Positions 16,739 to 26,931 of a stretch of 34,170 nt of DNA are shown here, piece after piece (the stretch's first letter is position 1; each line of letters opens with the position of its first letter). Both the position numbers and the translations under genes were made by a program. Source of the DNA: Mycoplasmataceae bacterium (GTDB lineage: Bacteria > Bacillota_I > Bacilli_A > Mycoplasmatales > Mycoplasmoidaceae); NCBI GenBank assembly GCA_031259945.1, contig JAIRKU010000007.1, positions 1-34,170 on the forward strand, given 5' to 3'. The notes beneath the pieces were generated by a model that saw only the letters and a list, made by a program, of their open reading frames with translations, ran no database searches and was not told where the DNA came from.

Positions 16739-17389
16739 TTATTCCTGTTCAATAATTTTGATAATTTCTGGCAAAACTGCATCAATTCCGTTATTAGCAT
16801 CAATCCGGTATAGTTTTTTACTATTATGATAATATTCCACTAACTTGCTAGTCACTTCTTGATATAAATCAAATCTTTTACTAATAGTCTCATAGTTATC
16901 ATCTTTTCGTTGGATTAAAAATTCACCATCATTATCGCAAATGTTGTCAACTTTAGGTTTTTTAAAATAAATATTGTATATGGCGCCACATTTAGAACAA
17001 AGACGACGACCTACAATACGTTTAATTGCTAATTCACGGTCAACATCAATTAGTAGGACTAAATCAGGCTGAGCAATACTAGCAAGAAAATCTGCTTGTG
17101 TTGGCGTACGCGGGTAGCCGTCTAAGATAAAACCAGCATGATTATTAATTAATTCTAATAATTCGGTTTTAATCGTAGCATTTGTAATATCGTCGCTCAC
17201 TAATGCACCAGTAGCTACAATATTTTTTAATTGTTGACCAAGTGGTGAATTTTTTGTAATTACCTTACGGAAAATATCACCGGTAGATAAATGCTTTAAG
17301 TTATAGCGTTTGGTTAATTCTTGAGCCAATGTGCCTTTACCACTACCAGGAGCCCCTAACAAAACAATACGATAATCTTTTTTTATCAT
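16739..17389 (-). CDS. adk: Adenylate kinase
   Basis: 216 residues. It interconverts ATP plus AMP with two ADP. The P-loop is LLGAPGSGKGT, the AMP-binding part LSTGDIFRKVI, and the motif LDGYPRTPTQADFL is typical. The LID domain has a zinc site of the Gram-positive kind: CSKCGAIYN with a second pair CDND (Cys and Asp as the last ligand). Its ATG overlaps the end of secY (ATGATAA) and its TAA abuts the map start. Confidence 0.96.
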   Translation of the reverse strand: MIKKDYRIVLLGAPGSGKGTLAQELTKRYNLKHLSTGDIFRKVITKNSPLGQQLKNIVATGALVSDDITNATIKTELLELINNHAGFILDGYPRTPTQADFLASIAQPDLVLLIDVDRELAIKRIVGRRLCSKCGAIYNIYFKKPKVDNICDNDGEFLIQRKDDNYETISKRFDLYQEVTSKLVEYYHNSKKLYRIDANNGIDAVLPEIIKIIEQE

Positions 17390-18816
17390 AGTTGTTCTAC
17401 TTTAGTTTCTTGTTCGCTAATATACTTAGACTCAATCCGTGTACGAGTGACGTTATAACCGCTAGTTGTCGACGCACTTTTAATCGAATTTCATAATTCC
17501 ATCGTGGCGGTAACGATAATAATTAATCCGGTTCCCCCCAATGCTAAACCACTAGGAATGCCTGTAACTTCGGCAACAATGTATGGCAAAATTGCAATCA
17601 AACCTAAGAACGGACCACCGATCCAATTAACACGACTTAAAACTTTAGCAATATGTTTTTCGGTATCTTGTCCTGTTTTAATACCAGGAATAAATTTACC
17701 ACTCTTCTCAAAATTTTCAGAAAGCTGGGTAGGGTTAATTTGAATATATGAATAGAAGAAGGAAAATAAAACAATGAAGACAAAATACAAAGCTAATCCA
17801 CTAGGAGTATTTAATGTTAAATAACCAGAAGTCCCTGAGCCATCACCAGCAATAAATCACTTCACTTCATTTTGTGCTAAAAATTGTGCAATCGTTCCTG
17901 GAATCGTCAATACCGACGAAGCAAAAATTACTGGAATAACTCCTGCCGCATTTAATTTAATTGGTAAAAATGGTAAATTATTTATATCTGTAGTTAACCC
18001 TTGACCAGTCTGCTGAATTGGAATTTTACGAGTTGATCCATTAATAAATACTGTGATTAGTAAAATACCAGCAAAAAATAATATGTATAAAAGAATACCT
18101 AAAACTAAATTAATTATGTAATTAGAACTTTGTGTATCCATTTTACCGGCGATTGTTTTAAATGCTTCACGAAAATTAGGAACAATTGATGATACTATAC
18201 CGGCAAGAATTAATAATGTAACGCCATTGCCTACACCACGCTTTGTAATAATATCGCCTAGGAAAATAGAAATATAAGTTCCTGCTACCATAATTAATAA
18301 CAATGTTATTACTTGTCCGGCTGAAAGTTGATTTAATGCTGAAACACCAAAGATAGTAATACTACTACCGCTTTGCTGGTTGTTTAATAATAAAGCTATT
18401 ACAGCATAACCTTGTGCAATACAAAAAGGTAAAGTTAAAAAACGAGTAATGATTTCCAATTTACGACGGCCACGTTCACCCATTTTTGCCATACGGGCCA
18501 TCGGTGGTATTAAATCACTCGACAATAGCTGTACGATAATCTGCGCTGTAATATAAGGCCCAACACCAACAGCAAAAATGGACATACGACTTAAACCACC
18601 ACCGGCTAATAAATCTAACATCCCAGCAAATGAATCATTTGTATTGAAGGCATTAGCAGGTAATTTAATCCCAGGAATTGTTAAAGTACTACCAACACGA
18701 AAAGCGATTAGCAAAAATAAAGTAATTGCTAATGCACTAATTACGGTTTTATTAGTAAAAATTTCCCGAAGGATAGTGCGCACTGATTTATATGTTTTTC
18801 TAGTACTTGAACTCAT
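17383..18816 (-). CDS. secY: Protein translocase channel subunit SecY
   Basis: 477 residues in code 4, with ten expected membrane helices. SecY forms the Sec channel with SecE and SecG. Diagnostic parts include TLTIPGI, the plug-region [48 protein letters not shown] and the late-half NEVKW with a TGA Trp at 17857. The end reads VEQLW, the Trp being TGA followed by the true TAA stop. It follows rplO with three bases between, as usual. Confidence 0.96.
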
Positions 18817-18819
18817 TTT

Positions 18820-19266
18820 TTATTTGATAACGTTAGCTTTGCCTTTCCCTGACTCAATAGCTTTTTTTGCACCAGTTGTAAAAACATTGGCACTAACTTC
18901 CATTGACTTTGTTATTTTATCATTACCAATGATTTTAAGTGGTAATTTATTATCGCTAATTATGCGCTTATTTATTAATGCTTTAGAGTCAATTTTATCT
19001 AATCCTAATTGGATTAGTTGTTTAATAGTAACAACATTGTAATTGGTTTTAAAGTTGTGATTATTGAAACCAACTTTTGGTACTTTACGATAAATAGGAG
19101 TTTGTCCACCTTCGAACCCTAAACGTACATGTCCTGATTTACGTTGTTTTTGTCCTTTGGTACCTTTACCACCAGTTTTACCAATACCGCTACCAAAACC
19201 ACGTCCATAAGTTTTACGTTTATGACCACGTGCACCTTTTGTATATTTTAAATTATTTAATTCCAT
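18820..19266 (-). CDS. rplO: 50S ribosomal protein L15
   Basis: 148 residues. The glycine-rich N-terminal stretch KTYGRGFGSGIGKTGGKGTKGQ and RLGFEGGQTPIYRKVPKVGF are hallmarks of L15, which stabilises domain II and the central protuberance of the large subunit. It follows rpsE directly: rpmD (L30), usual between them in other Firmicutes, is absent. Confidence 0.96.
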   Translation of the reverse strand: MELNNLKYTKGARGHKRKTYGRGFGSGIGKTGGKGTKGQKQRKSGHVRLGFEGGQTPIYRKVPKVGFNNHNFKTNYNVVTIKQLIQLGLDKIDSKALINKRIISDNKLPLKIIGNDKITKSMEVSANVFTTGAKKAIESGKGKANVIK

Positions 19267-19278
19267 AAATGCACTCCT

Positions 19279-19932
19279 TTATAAAGATTTGATATCTTTA
19301 TCACGTAATTTGGCAATCACTGATGGATGTCTTTGATTGATTAAACCATCAATTGTGGCTTGCACCATGTTTAAAGCAGTATTGCTGCCTTTGTTTTTAG
19401 TATAAATATCTTTAAATCCAACTAATTCAATAACTGCTCGTACAGCACCACCAGCAATGATTCCAGTACCTTCAGGCGCTGGTTTTAATAAAACTCTAGA
19501 AGCCCCATGACGTCCAAGAATTTCATGATATAGAGTCCCACGTTTATTAAAAATAATTTCAACAATATTTTTACGTGCATTTTTAATGGCTTTTTTAATA
19601 GCATTTGGTACTTCTGTTGATTTACCAACACCATACCCCACACGGCCACTCTTATCGCCAATTACTACCAATGCACTAAAACGCATATGTCGACCACCTT
19701 TAGTGGTTTTAGAAATTCGTTTGATACCAACTACTTTTTCTTCGAAACCCATTTGGTTAACGCGACTTCTTTGTTGACGTTTAAAATTAATACCAACTTT
19801 TTTGTCGCTATTATGCTTAGTCTCAGAAACTTTTGTATTATTTACAGTTTCTGCATTTGCAGTCTCTGTTTTTGGCACTTCTGGTTCAGTTGGTTTATTA
19901 GTTTCAATATTTTTATTTTCTTGTTCAGTCAT
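19279..19932 (-). CDS. rpsE: 30S ribosomal protein S5 with N-terminal extension
   Basis: 217 residues against about 165 usual. The core starts near residue 60 with [20 protein letters not shown] and runs through [40 protein letters not shown] and [13 protein letters not shown]. The first 50 residues are low complexity, rich in Glu, Thr, Asn and Lys ([18 protein letters not shown]). S5 lies at the mRNA entry site and helps fidelity and helicase activity. Confidence 0.95.
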   Translation of the reverse strand: MTEQENKNIETNKPTEPEVPKTETANAETVNNTKVSETKHNSDKKVGINFKRQQRSRVNQMGFEEKVVGIKRISKTTKGGRHMRFSALVVIGDKSGRVGYGVGKSTEVPNAIKKAIKNARKNIVEIIFNKRGTLYHEILGRHGASRVLLKPAPEGTGIIAGGAVRAVIELVGFKDIYTKNKGSNTALNMVQATIDGLINQRHPSVIAKLRDKDIKSL

Positions 19933-19946
19933 AAGGGGCCTTTCCT

Positions 19947-20303
19947 TTAAAATTTTAATCCATTAGCACGCGCTGCTTCCGCAAGTGCTTTGATTTGTCC
20001 GTGGTAAGGGCTACCGCCACGATCAAAGGCTACTTCGTGGATTTTTTGTGCCACTGCTTTTTTAGCGATATCTTCACCGATTAATTTAGCGGTGGCGATT
20101 GTGGCCGTTTTTTTAAGTTGTTTAGTAGAACTAGCAACTAAAGTTTTACCTAAATTATCATCTACGATTTGAGCAATTAAATGAGTATTACTTTTAGAAA
20201 TTACTAAACGTAATCTTTGGCTGTCAATTTCTTTTAAATGTCTCGTAATACGTTTGTGACGTAAGACACGTTTGGCTCGACGGTTTATATTTGATTGTTT
20301 CAT
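19947..20303 (-). CDS. rplR: 50S ribosomal protein L18
   Basis: 118 residues. L18 binds 5S rRNA in the central protuberance. The pattern [20 protein letters not shown] and the C-terminal [20 protein letters not shown] are characteristic. It starts nine bases after rplF ends. Confidence 0.95.
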   Translation of the reverse strand: MKQSNINRRAKRVLRHKRITRHLKEIDSQRLRLVISKSNTHLIAQIVDDNLGKTLVASSTKQLKKTATIATAKLIGEDIAKKAVAQKIHEVAFDRGGSPYHGQIKALAEAARANGLKF

Positions 20304-20312
20304 AGTTTACTC

Positions 20313-20885
20313 CTACTTCTTTGCTGCTCCAGCAGTTGCACCGGCACCTTCAGCAGTTTTACCAACCTTACGGATGATAATTTCATCGCTGTACATAATA
20401 CCTTTGCCATTGTATGGTTCAGGTTTTCTAACAGCACGAACATTAGCGGCAAATTCACCAACAATAATTTTATCATACCCTTCAATTACAATTTCAGTTG
20501 GTATTGGGCAAGCAACTCGTAACCCTGGCGGTATGTCAAATACCACTGGATGACTAAATCCAATCGCGAGATTAAGTTTATTACCACCGACATTGGCTTT
20601 ATAACCTACTCCGACTATTTTTAATTTTTTCACATATCCTTTGCTTAAACCAACTAAAGCATTACTAATGTTGGAATTAATTGTACCATGGAACATACGT
20701 GTTTGCTTTTCGTCATTCAAACGAGAAATTTTAATTTTACCATCTATCTCGTTTACTTTAATCATATCAACTGGATAAGGCACATTTAATGTACCTTGTG
20801 CTCCTTTAATTACAACATGATCACTATTGATAGTGACATCGACACCTTGAGGAATTGTTAATAATTTATTACCTTTTCGCGACAT
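20313..20885 (-). CDS. rplF: 50S ribosomal protein L6
   Basis: 190 residues with the duplicated L6 fold: VDVTINSDHVVIKGAQG in the first half, KLKIVGVGYKANV and the C-terminal KPEPYNGKGIMYSDE binding 23S rRNA near the sarcin-ricin loop. A short Ala/Gly tail (GAGATAGAAKK) extends beyond the usual end. Confidence 0.96.
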   Translation of the reverse strand: MSRKGNKLLTIPQGVDVTINSDHVVIKGAQGTLNVPYPVDMIKVNEIDGKIKISRLNDEKQTRMFHGTINSNISNALVGLSKGYVKKLKIVGVGYKANVGGNKLNLAIGFSHPVVFDIPPGLRVACPIPTEIVIEGYDKIIVGEFAANVRAVRKPEPYNGKGIMYSDEIIIRKVGKTAEGAGATAGAAKK

Positions 20886-20897
20886 ATCTTCCTCCTA

Positions 20898-21293
20898 TCA
20901 CACATAGGCGATTACTTCGCCACCAAGATTATTAGTACGTGCAAACTTATCAGTTACCACGCCTTGGCTAGTCGAAATAATAGCAACACCTAAGCCACTT
21001 AAAACACGTGGTAATTTTTTCGATTCTTGATAAATACGTAATCCTGGCTTAGAAATTTGTTTGATACCACTAATAGCTGGTACTTGATCTTTAAACTTTA
21101 AGGTAATAATAGTTCGCGTCACATTAGACTTATTATTTTTCTTAGTTTCGTAATTTTCAATATACCCTTCACTTTTTAATACTTCTAAAATAGCACTCGT
21201 AATTTTAGAAGTATTAATAGTGCAATTTGGGTGACGAGCGCGATTAGCGTTTTTTATTCTGATAATCAAATCAGCAATTGGATCTGTAAACAT
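20898..21293 (-). CDS. rpsH: 30S ribosomal protein S8
   Basis: 131 residues, the normal length. S8 binds the central domain of 16S rRNA and, in E. coli, represses the spc operon. MFTDPIADLIIRIKNANRA, the central SKPGLRIYQ, and LSGLGVAIISTSQGVVTD are diagnostic. Confidence 0.96.
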   Translation of the reverse strand: MFTDPIADLIIRIKNANRARHPNCTINTSKITSAILEVLKSEGYIENYETKKNNKSNVTRTIITLKFKDQVPAISGIKQISKPGLRIYQESKKLPRVLSGLGVAIISTSQGVVTDKFARTNNLGGEVIAYV

Positions 21294-21311
21294 AATATTT
21301 GTCTCCTTAAC

Positions 21312-21497
21312 CTATCAAGATGCTTTCTTAAGCCCAGGAATAGCTCCCTTATAGGCTAACTCGCGTAAGCAAATACGACAAAGGCCAAATTTACCAATCA
21401 CAGCGTGTGGACGACCACAACGAATACAACGATGGTACTCACGTACTTTATATTTTTTATGTCTTTTTTGTTTTGCAATTAATGATTTCTTTGCCAT
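21312..21497 (-). CDS. rpsN: 30S ribosomal protein S14, zinc type
   Basis: 61 residues, the short zinc-binding form. The four ligands are CIRCGRP and CRICLR. The protein ends KKASW, the usual S14 C-terminus; the Trp is a TGA codon immediately followed by TAG, so standard-code translation would lose the last residue. It lies between rplE and rpsH. Confidence 0.95.
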
Positions 21498-21505
21498 ATT
21501 TCCTC

Positions 21506-22054
21506 TTATCTTTGTTTAGCGAATGGTAATCCAATCGCTTTTAGTAATGCTTTAGCTACTTCATTTTTCTTGGTAGAAGTTACAAAAGTTACATCAAATC
21601 CTCGTACTCTTTTAATGTCATCATAATTAATTTCAGTAAAAATAATTTGTTCTTTAATACCAATACTGTAGTTACCACGTCCATCAAAAGAATTGTTGCT
21701 AACCCCTTTAAAGTCACGCACACGTGGTAATGCAACATTAATTAAATTTTCCACAAAGTTTCACATTCGTTCACCACGCAAAGTTACTTTTATACCAATC
21801 GCTTGGTTTTCACGTAATTTGAAAGTTGCAATCGCTTTTTTAGATTTAGTCAAAATCGGTTTTTGTCCAGTAATGGTCATGATTTCATTAGTCATCGCTT
21901 CAATAAACTTAGCATCACTAGCGCCATCTCCTACACCAGCATTAATTACAATTTTTTCTAACCGTGGTATTTGCATAACAGATTTGTAATTAAATTCTGC
22001 CATAAGATTATCTTTGATAAGTTTTTCGTATTTTGCTTTTAAATTTAAACTCAT
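21506..22054 (-). CDS. rplE: 50S ribosomal protein L5
   Basis: 182 residues in code 4 (TGA Trp at 21761, in RMWNFVENL). L5 binds 5S rRNA and touches S13 across the subunits. [38 protein letters not shown], and [20 protein letters not shown] are the family motifs. Confidence 0.96.
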
Positions 22055-22062
22055 AACTGCTC

Positions 22063-22386
22063 CTATTTGGCACCAACTGGATTATTAGTTTTTTTAGCAA
22101 CACGAATTTTTTTGCCTTCTTTGTTAGTGGTATATTTTATTTTAGAAATACCTTGTGGAGATTTTGGTGCTAACAACGCTAATTTACATAAAGGAATTCC
22201 AGCTTCTTTTTCTTGGATGCCACCTTTTTCTTGTTTAGCGTTAGGTTTACGGTGCATTTTAACTTTGTTTAAACCTTCTACTATGGCTGTACCTTTTTTG
22301 TTATTCACAAGTAAAACGGTACCTTCCTTAGTAATTAATTTACCCGAAATCACTCTAACCTTATCACCTTTTTTAATTCTTTTCAT
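22063..22386 (-). CDS. rplX: 50S ribosomal protein L24
   Basis: 107 residues. The KOW motif is at the start (KGDKVRVISGKLITKEGTV). NKVKMHRKPNAKQEKGGI is typical. L24 initiates assembly of the large subunit. It lies between rplN and rplE. Confidence 0.95.
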   Translation of the reverse strand: MKRIKKGDKVRVISGKLITKEGTVLLVNNKKGTAIVEGLNKVKMHRKPNAKQEKGGIQEKEAGIPLCKLALLAPKSPQGISKIKYTTNKEGKKIRVAKKTNNPVGAK

Positions 22387-22397
22387 TAGTGTATCTC

Positions 22398-22766
22398 CTA
22401 TAGAACCTCAGCAGCTAATGAAACAATTTTCATAAAGCCTTTATCACGTAATTCACGTGCCACAGGACCAAAGATACGTGTGCCACGTGGCGTATTATCT
22501 TCTTTAATTAACACGCAAGCATTATCGTCAAAAGCCACTTTGTTGCCATTAGAACGTTTAATACCTTTACGTGTTCTTACAATTACTGCTAAAAACATTT
22601 GACCTTTTTTAACACCGCCTTCGGGTAAACAATCTTTCACCGAAACTTTTACAATGTCACCAACCGTAGCATAACGTTGACGTGTATTACCCAAAACCTT
22701 GATCACGCCAACTTGACGCGCTCCAGAATTGTCTGCTACATTTAATCTTGTCATAAATTGAATCAT
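22398..22766 (-). CDS. rplN: 50S ribosomal protein L14
   Basis: 122 residues, exactly the usual length. [37 protein letters not shown] and [20 protein letters not shown] are diagnostic for L14, part of the factor-binding side of the large subunit. Confidence 0.96.
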   Translation of the reverse strand: MIQFMTRLNVADNSGARQVGVIKVLGNTRQRYATVGDIVKVSVKDCLPEGGVKKGQMFLAVIVRTRKGIKRSNGNKVAFDDNACVLIKEDNTPRGTRIFGPVARELRDKGFMKIVSLAAEVL

Positions 22767-22778
22767 TTTAATTACCTC

Positions 22779-23036
22779 TTATTTAGCCTTCACTAAAACT
22801 GATTGGAGACGATAAAATTTAGTTTTACTAATTGGTCGTGTTTCCACAATACGAACCTTATCGCCCATTTTAGCAATGCCCTCCTCATCATGAGCATGAT
22901 ATTTTTTATGAGTAATAACTAATTTTTTATATCGTGGGTGTAAATTTTTACGTTCTACTTTAACAGTAATTGTTTTAGCCGTTTTGGTTGAAACAACAAT
23001 ACCAGTAAAAACTTTACGTGCTGTACGTTTTTCCAT
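22779..23036 (-). CDS. rpsQ: 30S ribosomal protein S17
   Basis: 85 residues. RTARKVFTGIVVSTKTAKTI, HPRYKKLVITHKKYHAHDE and GDKVRIVETRPISKTK identify S17, a primary 16S rRNA-binding OB-fold protein. Its start is two bases after the rpmC stop. Confidence 0.96.
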   Translation of the reverse strand: MEKRTARKVFTGIVVSTKTAKTITVKVERKNLHPRYKKLVITHKKYHAHDEEGIAKMGDKVRIVETRPISKTKFYRLQSVLVKAK

Positions 23037-23038
23037 AA

Positions 23039-23527
23039 TTATGAGCCTCCTCCAACAGTTTTACGAATGATTTGTTTTTCGACTTTTTTATCCATATGTG
23101 ATTTGAGTTCCTTTTTGACAACAATTGGGGTTGCAACCGGTGGTTTGGTAACATCATCTTTAACCACACTTTTAGCTACAGTTGCTTCATTAATTGCTTC
23201 TTTCACAGTAGTAGGTTTGGTAGCAGTAGCTTTTTTATCAGCAGTCACAGCTTTTAAACTATCTTGAACAACATTGGTAATAGATTTAACTTCATTGGTT
23301 TTCAAATTACGCATTGTAATCCCATGAGTTCCGATGGATAATTTAATTTGACGTTCGTTAAGAATAGTCAGCGCTCGAGCGATAGTCTTACGAATCTCTG
23401 GTAGTGTATGTGTTTTTTCTAATTCACCACTCGCCATACGGAAACGTGATTCTAATAGTTGTAATTTTAAACGCATAATTAGCGAGCAAAGCTCTTCATT
23501 AGTTTTAGTTCTTAATTCTTTATTCAT
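23039..23527 (-). CDS. rpmC: 50S ribosomal protein L29 with long C-terminal extension
   Basis: 162 residues; ordinary L29 is about 65. The first 65 residues carry the L29 core (ELRTKTNEELCSLIMRLKLQ, RMASGELEKTHTLPEIRKTI, ARALTILNERQ). The following roughly 95 residues are low complexity, rich in Lys, Thr, Val and Ala, and end in GGGS. L29 lies at the peptide exit tunnel where targeting factors dock, so the tail would project near nascent chains. Extended L29 is known in some mycoplasmas. Confidence 0.93.
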   Translation of the reverse strand: MNKELRTKTNEELCSLIMRLKLQLLESRFRMASGELEKTHTLPEIRKTIARALTILNERQIKLSIGTHGITMRNLKTNEVKSITNVVQDSLKAVTADKKATATKPTTVKEAINEATVAKSVVKDDVTKPPVATPIVVKKELKSHMDKKVEKQIIRKTVGGGS

Positions 23528-23529
23528 AA

Positions 23530-24060
23530 CTATCTCCTTTCAATCACATTAGGCTTCTTGTAACTTTTCTTTAAAAGTTGTTCAGCAATAGTTTCGTTTG
23601 GTAGTTCAGCTTTAGAAACCACGCGACATACGACATTTAATTTGTTGCCAGCTTTTCTTAAAGTATCTTTTGCTTCAGTGGGTGGAATATTAGCCAATTC
23701 AAAAATTACTGTGCCAGATTTAACCACCGCACATTGGATTTCTGGATTGCCTTTACCACTACCCATACGAACCTCTAGAGGTTTTTTAGTACGAGATAAT
23801 TGTGGGAATATACGAATCCACATTTTTGCACCTTGTTTTAAATATTTTGTTTGGGTTTTAGCTAATACCACACGTGCAGCCTCTAACTGTTTGTCGGTAA
23901 TTCAATTGCCTGTTTTTTGACGACCATTACAGTTACGTCCTTTGCCAGATACTACTAATAAACCATATTCACCAAAGGCAACAAATTTATTACCTTTGGC
24001 CTTGCCTTCATAACGAGTACGATGAGGCTTACGATATTTCATGCGTTTTGGTTGCATCAT
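23530..24060 (-). CDS. rplP: 50S ribosomal protein L16
   Basis: 176 residues in code 4 (TGA Trp in KTGNWITD), longer than the usual 137-145. The start MMQPKRMKYRKPHRTRYEGK, the core AKMWIRIFPQLSRTKKPLEV and RMGSGKGNPE are L16 hallmarks. Additional parts are about ten residues near GRNCNGRQKTGN and a C-terminal tail of about 25 residues (SKAELPNETIAEQLLKKSYK). L16 contacts the A-site tRNA. It begins two bases after rpsC. Confidence 0.94.
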
Positions 24061-24062
24061 GA

Positions 24063-24851
24063 TTACTCACCCGCCTTAGGAGTTGTTGTCGGTTTAGCAA
24101 CATTAATATGTTCTGAATTGGATTTAAACCTTGGTTTTCTACCACTTCTTCCAGATCTATCACCTTGTGATTTGAAATCTTGTTTTTGTGGTTTTACTTG
24201 GTTATTTAAACCTTTACCAAAAATTTCACCACGATTAATCCAGACTTTTACGCCGATTTTTCCATATGTTGTGTGTGCTTCTTCTAAAGCATAATCCAAA
24301 TCTGCCCGTAATGTTGTTAAAGGAATAATACCTTCGCTATAACCTTCTTCTCGCGCCATTTCTGCTCCACCTAATCGACCTGATACTCTTGTTTTCACAC
24401 CAATGGCATGCGAAGCCATTACTTTTTTAATACCCATTTTTTGAGCATTTCTAAAAGAAACACGGTTTTCAATAGCATCAGCAATCTCGCGTGCAATCAC
24501 TCTTGCGCTTCAAGCTGGATTATCATAAGGAATTACATTTACATTTACTTTTACTTTACGTCCTACAATTTTGTTAATCATTTTTGTAATAACCGGAATA
24601 TTAGTGCCATCTTTACCAATTACGCCACCGGGTTGCCCAACATAAACGAACAAATTAATTGTTTTTTCAGTTCGTTCAATTTCAGTACGAACAACTTGGG
24701 AAGTTTTGTAATTATCAATAAAGTATGAACGAATACATTCATCTTCAATTAATCATTTAGCCATTTGTTTATCGTCGCGAGCAATTCAACGTGATTCTCA
24801 ATTACGATTAATGCCGTAACGATAACCGTTTGGATTTATTTTGTGTCCCAT
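24063..24851 (-). CDS. rpsC: 30S ribosomal protein S3
   Basis: 262 residues in code 4 with several TGA Trp in the first half, including [10 protein letters not shown] context. The KH domain is [16 protein letters not shown] and the C-terminal domain has [19 protein letters not shown] and [12 protein letters not shown]. The tail from about residue 215 is a basic, Ser/Lys/Arg-rich extension ([16 protein letters not shown]). S3 forms the mRNA entry channel. Its ATG shares one base with the rplV stop. Confidence 0.95.
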
Positions 24852-25345
24852 TATTTTTGCTCCTCTTCTTTCTTAGTGCTATGTAATTTAACTTTGGTTT
24901 CAGTTTTGATTGATTTAAGTTCTGGTTTCTTTTTAGCTGAAATAATGTTTGGATCAACTTTAGCTTTAACCTTTCGCACATTACCTACCAATCGATCGTG
25001 TTCTCTTTGTTTAGGATCATCTGATAAAACAATTTCCAAATGACTATGACGTTTACGAATCATATTAGCGCTACCCTTAGCTCTAGGCAAACTACGCTTA
25101 ATAGTCGAACCTTGGTTTGCAGTAATTGCATAAATGTATAATTTTTCACCAATCATTTGGTGATTATTAGTAGCGTTAGCCACAGCACTATTTAATAATT
25201 TTTTAATAATGTAAGCAATCTTTTTATCAGCGTTATCTAAAATAATTAATGCCTCATTAATTTTTTTGTAACGAATTAAATCGCAAACTAAATTAGCTTT
25301 GCGTGATGAGATGTGAACATTATATTGAACTGCATATGCTTTCAT
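24851..25345 (-). CDS. rplV: 50S ribosomal protein L22 with C-terminal extension
   Basis: 164 residues against about 110. The core has VHISSRKANLVCDLIRYKKI, the tunnel-loop GSTIKRSLPRAKGSANMIRK and HLEIVLSDD. After about residue 115 comes a Lys-rich tail (SAKKKPELKSIKTETKVKLH). The L22 hairpin lines the peptide tunnel and is a macrolide-resistance site; the loop here looks ordinary. Confidence 0.94.
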   Translation of the reverse strand: MKAYAVQYNVHISSRKANLVCDLIRYKKINEALIILDNADKKIAYIIKKLLNSAVANATNNHQMIGEKLYIYAITANQGSTIKRSLPRAKGSANMIRKRHSHLEIVLSDDPKQREHDRLVGNVRKVKAKVDPNIISAKKKPELKSIKTETKVKLHSTKKEEEQK

Positions 25346-25354
25346 AACTTACCT

Positions 25355-25669
25355 CTATTTTCCTGGCGTACCACTTGATGTGGATTCTTTAGAAGCATCT
25401 TCAGCTTTGTTATTGGAAGAGTGCATTTTAAATACACGCGTTGGTACAAATTCGCCTAATTTATGACCCACCATATCTTCAGTTACATAAACATTAATAA
25501 ATGATTTGCCATTGTAGACACTAAAATTAAGCCCAACAAACTCAGGGAAAATAGCGCTACGTCGTGATCACGTTTTAATTGGTTTATGTTTGGCATCATT
25601 TTTAGCTGCTAACGCTTTCTTCATTAAGTGTTTGTCGGCAAATGCACCCTTTTTGTTACTTCTTGACAT
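25355..25669 (-). CDS. rpsS: 30S ribosomal protein S19
   Basis: 104 residues in code 4. The start [34 protein letters not shown] with a TGA Trp, and [15 protein letters not shown] mark S19, which together with S13 forms part of the small-subunit head. A Ser/Thr/Lys-rich tail of about 15 residues follows the usual end. Confidence 0.95.
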
Positions 25670-25677
25670 TTTTACTC

Positions 25678-26517
25678 CTATTTCTCATTACGATGACGAA
25701 TGATTAATGCACTCGATGCTCTTTTTGGTTTACGTGTTTTAACACCCATATGTCTTTTACCTCAAGGTGTTCGCGGTGCATCATAACCAACCGGCTGACG
25801 GCCTTCGCCACCACCATGTGGGTGATCGTTAGGATTCATAGCGCTACCACGTACGGTAGGGCGAATACCCAAATGACGACTACGTCCCGCTTTACCTAAG
25901 TTAACAAGATTATGGTTTTCGTTGCTTACAGCACCAATCGTAGCACGACAATCATTAAGGATTTTACGAACTTCACCACTAGATAATTTAACAATAGTGT
26001 AATTGCCAGTTTCATCTTTTCCTAATACTTGGGCACTATTACCTGCACTTCTAGCCAACTGTCCACCTTTATGTGGTGATAATTCAATGTTATGCACAAA
26101 TGTACCTTCAGGGATATTTTTGATTGGCATAGCGTTACCAATCTTAATGTCCACTTTATCGCCAGAGATTATTTCATCACCTACTTTAATGCCTTGTGGT
26201 GCAATAATGTAAGCCTTTTCGCCGCTTTCATAAACAATGAGCGAAATAAAAGCTGTACGATTTGGATCATATTCAATTGTTTTTACAATAGCTTTAAGCG
26301 GATTGCTTCTTAGGAAATCAATCATACGGTATTGACGTTTTTGACGGCCACCTTGATGACGTGTTGTAATGACACCACGATTATTACGCCCAGACTGATT
26401 ATGAATATGTTTAATTAATGATTTTTCTGGAGTATCAATTGTTAGATGCTTTTGATAATCAACTAAAACAGTGGTACGTTTACCTTTACTACGAGCCTTA
26501 ATATATTTAATCGCCAT
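25678..26517 (-). CDS. rplB: 50S ribosomal protein L2
   Basis: 279 residues in code 4 (TGA Trp at 25762, in TPWGKR). L2 is needed for subunit joining and peptidyl-transferase structure. [32 protein letters not shown], and the highly conserved [17 protein letters not shown] with the essential His are present. The C-terminus ends RHRNEK. Confidence 0.97.
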
Positions 26518-26519
26518 AA

Positions 26520-26930
26520 TTACTTGCCTTCCTCAACTGTTGTGGTTGGTTTAGTTATTTCCTTTTTAGTAATATCTTTCTTACTTTCAGTAGTTTTAGC
26601 AACAGTTGTTTTAGTGGTTGGCGTAGTATCTTTAGTTGGCTCTTTATTACTTGTTGCAATATCGCTACCTTCTGGTAATGTGATATAGGCAATTTTGGTC
26701 AATTTAGAATAACCTGGTTTTAATGTACCTGTACGAACTTCAACTGGTTTTCTAATTTGAGTAGCAATTTTAAGTGGATGAATACCATAAATCGATTCAA
26801 AAGCAATGCTAATATCATGTTTAGTTGCTTTAACATCAACTATGAAAGCATATTTCTTTTGTGGCAATGAAACAAATGTATATGTTTTTTCAGTATGTAT
26901 CGGACGTAAAATAATTCTTGTAAATTCCAT
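26520..26930 (-). CDS. rplW: 50S ribosomal protein L23 with C-terminal extension
   Basis: 136 residues against about 95. The core contains [27 protein letters not shown] and [20 protein letters not shown]. The last 40 residues are Thr/Lys/Glu-rich with [16 protein letters not shown]23 is the docking site for trigger factor and SRP at the exit tunnel. Confidence 0.94.
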   Translation of the reverse strand: MEFTRIILRPIHTEKTYTFVSLPQKKYAFIVDVKATKHDISIAFESIYGIHPLKIATQIRKPVEVRTGTLKPGYSKLTKIAYITLPEGSDIATSNKEPTKDTTPTTKTTVAKTTESKKDITKKEITKPTTTVEEGK

Positions 26931-26931
26931 A

